Origin: Monoraphidium neglectum
Lineage: Eukaryota; Chlorophyta; Chlorophyceae; Sphaeropleales; Selenastraceae
Direction of reading: 5' to 3'
Length of the DNA: 12,241 bases
Assembly (NCBI RefSeq): GCF_000611645.1
Contig: NW_014011905.1
Coordinates: 1 to 12,241 of the forward strand
Of this stretch, positions 7,482 to 12,241 are shown one piece after another. Within the stretch, counting starts at the first letter, position 1; every line of letters starts with the position of its first letter. The notes beneath the pieces were generated by a model, which was given only the letters and a program-made list of their open reading frames with translations, searched no databases and had not been told where the DNA came from. Made by a program: the position numbers and the translations under genes.

Positions 7482-10400
7482 TGGTGGTGGCGGCGGCAGC
7501 GGCGGCGACAACCACGGTTGCTGCAGCGCGTTGTTCATGTGCATGTGGCAGCTGCGGTAATGCAGCCGCTGTCAGTGTGGCCAGGCCCTAGCATGACCAA
7601 GTCCACATTGCAACCATGTGCTGCACAACCGCAGCGACACACCGTGTGCATGCTCTGCGCTAGCCTCACTGCGCTAGCCTTGTTCATTGACGAGCTGCAC
7701 CCTGCCATGCCCGTCGCACACTCTGTGGGCGCGGCAGCAGTGCTGCGCAGCCTGCCGCGCTCCCCTAGACTCGCCCACCCCACAACATGCCTCTCTTGCA
7801 AGCTTCAAAACCAGGAACACAACCCCGCGCCCCCAGGGTGCCCACTGTAGTCAGGTACCCGGGCGAGGAGGACGGCGGCCCCCACGACCGCCCTGGCGCC
7901 CCCCGGGTCTTCAGCCCAGACGGCGGCGACGCGCCGCTGCAGCAGCACCCCCCGCCCTTCGCCGGCCTCATCCAGGCGTCGGGCCGGGGATCCCCCCAGC
8001 GCCCGCTGCGCGCGCCAACCCCCGGCAGCGAGTATGGCGGGTCCGGGCGCGGCGGCAGCGCGCGGGGCGATGACAACGGGGAGGACGCGCCGGCCAGCGA
8101 CGGCGGCTACGCGCCGTCGTGGCAGCTGGGCGGCGCAGGGGATGACGACGGGCAGATCGAGGGCGATGGGGGGACACCCGACCATCATCTGGACCCGCCC
8201 CTTGAGTCCGCGCATCCCGGGGACTTCGACCCCTCGGCTCTGCACGGCCGCACTGCAAGGGGTCGCTGGGGCGGCGCGGGCGGCGCACGCGGGGCGGGCA
8301 CACCGCCGCCAGCGGCCGGCGCCTCGCACGACAGCGCCGCGGCGAGGCAGTGGGGTCTGCAGCAGCGGCGCCAGCAGCAGGCGCCGGGGGGCGGCTGGAG
8401 CGGCAGCGGTGGCGGGCAGCAGCGAGCCGCGGGCTTGCCTGGGCGCGCGCCCAACCTGCGGCCACGTCTGCAGCAGCAACAGCAGCAAGATGAGCTCGAG
8501 TACCTGCCAGAGGACATCCCTGAGGGCGCAGGGGTACCGACGCCCCGCCACCAGCCACAAGCAGGGCACAACAGGTTCTCAGCCCGGGGCGCCGCAAGCC
8601 CCATCGGTCAAGCGACCGGCCCCGCCAGGCCCCGCAGCGCCGACGGCGGCGGCGCGCGCGCGCTGCGCCGCGGCGGCTCTGACCTCGGGACGATTGTCGA
8701 GAGCGACGATGAGGCGGACGGCGGCGCCGAGCTCAGCGGCCGCCAGCCGCAACAGCAGCAACAGCAGCGGGAGCAGCTGCAGGGGCAGCGGGGTGTCATC
8801 AAATCAAAAGGTGCCGGCGACGGCGACAGCGGCGGCTCAGAGGCGGGGGAGGACGGCCCCCTGGCCGATTACGGTCGCCTGATTGATGCACGCCAGGCCG
8901 CAGCCGAGGCAGCCGCAGCGGCCTCCGAGGCGGCGGCCGCGCTTGACCAGGCGACCGACCAGCTGCGGCTCGCTGCGGCCATGGACGCGGGGGCGCGGGC
9001 GGCCTTGGACGCGGCAGAGGTGGCTGAAAGGGAGAGCCTCTCGGGGTCGGGGGCGGCCAGCCCAAACAGCCTGCCCTCGCAGCGGCGCCCAGCGCTGCCA
9101 CGCCCCCCGCCGCCGCCGCCGCCTCTTCCGCCGGCGAGGGGGCCGCCGCGGCCGGCGCTGTCGCTGCGCAGCCTCCAGCGGCGGGCGAGTCAAACGCGGG
9201 GCGCCGGCGGCGCGGCACAGGCGTCCGAGCTGGGCGCATCGGCTCCCGTGGAGGGGCATCCGACCGCCGCGGTGCTGGCGCTGGCGGCAGCGGCTGCAGC
9301 TAGGGCCAGGCGGCTGGCAGCGGAAGCCCAGGCGACCCACGAGCGCTTGTCCCTCGCTACAAGTGACAGCCTGGGGTCGGGGGAGGCAGCAAGGAGCGGG
9401 AAGCAGCGACCGTCTGACCACCCTTTGCAGCAGCAGCCGCTTCCTCTTGGCGGTGGGGTCAGCAGGCGGCCAGCCGACGCGTCGCAGCGCCGCGCCTGCG
9501 AGGCGTCGGAGGTTGTGGACGGGAGCGAAGAGCAGCAGGCCGTGCTGCTGTCTCTCGGGGACACCCAGGCAATAGCAGAGGCGCTCGCGCGGCAGCTCGA
9601 CGAGCTGCGGGGCAAGCAGGATGCGGCAGCCACACGGGAAGGTGCGCCAATGGCTGGACCAGCGCAGCAGGTGCAGGCACAGTCGCAGGCACAGGCACTG
9701 CAGCCGCAGCAGCAGCCGCAGCAGCAGTCGCAGCAGCAGCCGCAGCAGCCGCAGTCGCAGCAGCCGCAACCTGCAGCCCTCGCCCCGACTGGGTTAGACC
9801 CCGCCGGCTGCAGCCACACCTGGCCGACGCCCGGCTGTGCGGCATGCGCCGGCAAGCTCGTCGCGTCTGGAGGCTGGGGCCGGGGCGGCTGGGCGCCCCC
9901 GCCCACCTTGGAGGCCGGCGAGGCGGGTGGCTCCTTGGAGGCATCCATGCAGCGGCGCGCCAAGCGGCAGCAGCACACCCCATCATCACGCAGGCCGTGG
10001 CAGTCCGCGGACAGCAGCGCTGACGGGGCGTTCGCAGGCGACGCCGCCGCCACGGCATTTACGCCGCTGGGCAGCGGCCGCTACTCGCCGGACTGGACGC
10101 GCGCGTCGATGGCTGGGCTGTACGCGCCGCCGCCGGCCCGGACTGGGCAGTCCGCGTGGGCCGGGTCGCAAGAGGGCTACATCATCCCCTCGGTGCTGCG
10201 CGCGGTGGTGGACAGCCCCGAGGGGCGGGAGCTGCTGCGGCGGCTGAACGGGGCCGGCGCGACGCACCACCAGCGGTGCATGCGCATGATGGCGTGGGCG
10301 TTTGAGGTGTACCGGCACATGCCCACCGGCTCCCTGAGGGTGAGAGGCGCGGGCCTGACGGGGAGGGCGGAGGGTGGGCCGCGGAGGCAGGAGCGCAGTC

Positions 10401-10872
10401 TAGTTTTGGGTCCAACTGCACCTAGGGGAAGGGAGGGGTCGCCTTGTAGGAGGCAGCCAAGGCTAAAGCTTCGCCGTTGTCAAATTGCTGATCCTGAGGC
10501 TGACAGCGCGCCGTCGCACCGCGCCGTGCGTGTCGGTGTGGGTGGGACTTTCCGACCTGAGCACCTACAGGCGACGCCCGGGGGCTCATGGCAGAGCCCA
10601 GACCCGACGGAGGGGCTCATGGACGCCGGCTCGGTCTGGTCGACGGTGCAGCGCACGTACCCGCTGCAGCAGACGCAGCAGCGGCTCGCCACGCAGCAGC
10701 GGCCGCGGCCGTGGCCGCGGGACCAGGAGAGGGCGCGCAGCGGGCCCGGCGTTGTCCCTGAAGCCGAGGGGGCGGGGGCAGCTGGCTGCGAGTGCTGCAA
10801 CGCGAGGCTGCGGACGGCACGTCAAGGAGCTGCAGGGTGGGACCGGGAGCTCCAGCCGCGAGCGGTGTGGCA

Positions 10873-10920
<48 letters not shown>

Positions 10921-11028
10921 AGGGCAGCAGCAGCAGCAGCAACAGCAGTGGCAGCAGCAGCAGCAAGCGCAGCAGCAAGCGCAGCAGCAGCAGCAGCAGC
11001 AAGTGCAGCAACAGCAAGCGCAGCAGCA

Positions 11029-11079
<51 letters not shown>

Positions 11080-11304
11080 GCAGCAGCAGCCGCAGAAGCA
11101 GCAGAAGCAGCAGCAGCAGCACCAGCCGCAAGTAGCGAGCACATCCGCCTTGCCGCACCACCTCACCATGGCCGTGCCATCACAGCAGGCGGGTGCCTTG
11201 GGGGCACCGCTGGTGTGGGCCACCGAGCTGGGTGAGATCTGTGCAGACCTGTCAGAATGGGTGCCAGGCCTGGCAGTCACCATCAGGGTCAGGCGACAAA
11301 ACGC

Positions 11305-11401
<97 letters not shown>

Positions 11402-12241
11402 AGAGAACGCTGCGCCGAGGGCGAGGAGCCCAGGGTGGGTGCGGCGCCCTTCAACACGCGGTTGAACCCTTTGTTCCACTGCGGCAGTCCGTGCGCCTCT
11501 GCCAACCCCTTGGGTCCTGCCGATGTGCCTTACCCGGATCAATGGCACGCCGGCTGGTGCGCTCCAGCTGCTCCGGCCCGTGGTGCCGGGGTGGGCCCAG
11601 GGGCCGCGGCACCCTGCAGGGTTGGCGCCCTGGGCGCACCCCACTTGTGGAATCCCGCCGGGCGGCCCCTGACTGCGCCCGCGTCTGACGTGATCTGCCG
11701 CACGGCGTCGACGGCCGCGGAGGCCGCCGCCGTGGCGGTGACCAACGCAGTGTCCTCCTTGGAGCGCCACGCCCCGCCTGCAGGCTGCAGCGCCGCCGCC
11801 GGCACGGTGGCGCCTGCGGGGCAAGCAGGCTGGGTTGCGAACGGCGCCGGGGAGGGTGCAACAGCGCTGCCGCAGCTGACAAGCGAGCACAGGCCGGCGT
11901 CTGCGGAGCAGTATTTCCAGCAGCACGGGCAATGGCGTCGGCAGCCGCCGCCATCCCCGTCGCCGCAGCCGGAGCAAGGGAGCTGGGGTGCTTCGGGTGC
12001 ACGAGTCCAGCAGTTTGCGGGCACTGAGCAGCCTGCGCCGCTTGCAGCCGGGCCCACGCTTGGGGGAGGCGGAGCCGCCGTCGATGCTGCTGTGCAGGTG
12101 GCATGCGAGCTCGGCGGCTGCAGTGCGGCCGCGTATGGAGGCGGCACCCCTGCTGCCGCCAGCCCCCGGGAGCCGGCCCTCTGCGCGCCGGGCCTGCGGC
12201 CCCGGTCGGTGCAGTCGCTGCTGGCGCAGGTGGACGAAGGG
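5589..12241 (+). CDS. Large PH-domain protein with a long Gln/Gly/Ala/Pro-rich C-terminal region, 3' end off the window
   Basis: The model has eight exons: 5589-5644, 5841-5982, 6200-6348, 6550-6625, 6837-6959, 7267-7355, 7837-10339 and 10571-12241, giving about 1,603 residues and still open. The ATG at 5589 is the first after an in-frame TAG (5547-5549). Exon 1 ends HYFFSFG and joins VDVQLVGDKSNT in phase. Residues about 20-115 (QRILHLD, KGSVRVFLRFD, RRYFVDFQSAEDCLLF) look beta-rich and may be a second PH/EVH1-like fold; this is inference. Residues about 121-211 form a PH domain: VLKKGTILKRSKAG, GERYAILTPRKLFIL, REFVLKGEDRDEAQEWFVAI, with the invariant Trp of the last helix. Such domains bind phosphoinositides or proteins, so a membrane-associated scaffold is likely. 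The rest is low complexity: Pro7 (635-641), Ala-rich helical stretches, Q-rich segments and Q32. Donors of introns 2 and 3 are uncertain, and intron 7 is optional in frame. I do not recognise an orthologue. Confidence 0.85.
5983..6199 (+). other. PH gene intron 2, probable GC-AG intron
   Basis: The exon ending RFDAINQ and the exon opening IVFDEVEP lie in different frames, so an intron must separate them. The acceptor CGCAG at 6195-6199 is clear and requires phase 0. The GT dinucleotides nearest the exon end fall in the wrong phase (GTGCAC at 5992, GTAGCA at 6062). A GC donor, CAG followed by GCGCGC at 5983, fits phase and protein best. A weak phase-0 GT donor at 6034 (GTCGGG) is the main alternative. 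Confidence 0.5.
6349..6549 (+). other. PH gene intron 3, probable GC-AG intron with a G-rich run
   Basis: The next exon (FQRSVLKKG, from 6550) needs a phase-2 donor. The GT sites at 6308, 6320 and 6341 are all phase 0. AACAG followed by GCAGGG at 6349 is phase 2 and keeps the coding block MGALDVNR. A poor GT donor at 6310 (GTGCTA) is the alternative and would drop 13 residues. The intron contains a run of twelve G, an A and seven G (6370-6389) on the transcribed-sense strand. Confidence 0.5.
7421..7477 (+). repeat. Perfect (GCT)19 triplet tract in PH gene intron 6
   Basis: Nineteen uninterrupted GCT units lie in the 481-base intron 7356-7836. The RNA would carry CUG units, the opposite orientation from the coding CAG tracts of the same gene. 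The splice sites either side (AGCAG before GTGCGT, and CCCCCAG) restore the frame across it, so the tract is not part of the protein. Confidence 0.9.
10340..10570 (+). other. PH gene intron 7, in-frame and stop-free (possible retained intron)
   Basis: Donor AGG followed by GTGAGA, acceptor CCTACAG, and CTGAC-like branch words near 10499 and 10552 make this a convincing intron. Its base use is also less codon-like than its flanks. It is 231 bases long, a multiple of three, in phase 0 and without a stop, so splicing removes 77 codons while retention still yields a full protein. Confidence 0.6.
10871..11131 (+). repeat. Interrupted CAG/CAA array coding a long Q-rich segment
   Basis: This lies in the glutamine frame of the PH gene (about residues 1147-1233). 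It starts with 17 glutamine codons (10871-10921), then Gly, eight more glutamines and Trp. It continues with runs broken by Ala (GCG), Val (GTG), Pro (CCG), Lys and His codons. Single-base changes of CAG explain most of the interruptions, so the array looks old and decayed. Confidence 0.9.
11306..11401 (+). repeat. Near-perfect (CAG)31-CAA tract coding 32 glutamines
   Basis: Thirty-one uninterrupted CAG codons and one CAA lie in frame in the PH gene (about residues 1292-1323), between RRQNA and RERCAEG. Its purity contrasts with the neighbouring interrupted array and suggests a recent or still changing expansion. Confidence 0.93.

Noticed and set aside
9509..9570. Ubiquitin-interacting-motif-like stretch (EEQQAVLLSLGD)
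   Set aside because: The Ala-x3-Ser core is present, but the hydrophobic position before it is occupied by Glu, so it falls short of the motif; more likely part of a coiled coil.
10792..11688. Polyalanine, polyserine, polyleucine and polycysteine frames over the CAG tracts
   Set aside because: These are the other five readings of the same CAG repeats. The glutamine frame is the one continuous with the upstream coding exon and stays open to the window end.
1..12241. tRNA, rRNA, CRISPR, transposon ends, viral or bacterial operon signals
   Set aside because: I saw no cloverleaf with a matching T-arm, no spaced direct-repeat array, no terminal inverted repeats with a transposase, and every well-supported gene is spliced and eukaryotic.

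Overview
The window looks like nuclear DNA of a green alga (chlorophyte). It is very GC-rich. Its genes are cut by many introns of about 130-480 bases, and CAG triplets run through both coding and non-coding DNA. It encodes a nuclear copy of the mitochondrial assembly factor COX19. The species cannot be named from the sequence.

Three genes can be rebuilt exon by exon, and nearly all exon phases agree across GT-AG junctions. (1) Minus strand, from the start codon at 2954 leftwards off the window: a membrane protein of the NIPA/DUF803 magnesium-transporter family, with eight exons visible (245 residues) and the C-terminus missing. (2) Plus strand, 3484-4178: a complete three-exon COX19 gene with intact twin CX9C motifs and an unusual glutamine-rich tail. 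(3) Plus strand, from 5589 past the right edge: a very large protein, at least about 1,600 residues. It has an N-terminal beta-rich region, a pleckstrin-homology (PH) domain spread over three short exons, and then a long low-complexity region (Gly/Ala/Pro/Gln-rich, polyproline, coiled-coil-like stretches, glutamine tracts). Its main frame is still open at the last base.

Layout: NIPA-type gene (41-2954, minus); shared head-to-head upstream region (2955-3483); COX19 (3484-4178); COX19 3' flank with a TGTAA poly(A) signal (4179 to about 4640); spacer and presumed promoter of the PH gene (about 4640-5588), with a locally AT-rich part near 5150-5460; PH gene (5589-12241).

The three genes do not form a pathway. 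NIPA-type proteins are membrane Mg2+ transporters, COX19 acts in the mitochondrial intermembrane space, and the PH protein is probably a membrane-associated scaffold. What the window does share is CAG/CTG expansion: a CAG tract codes glutamine in COX19, a CTG tract sits in an intron of the PH gene, and long CAG tracts code glutamine in the PH protein. Other points worth checking are an in-frame, stop-free intron and two inferred GC-AG introns in the PH gene. I found no previously undescribed defence, mobile or RNA system.
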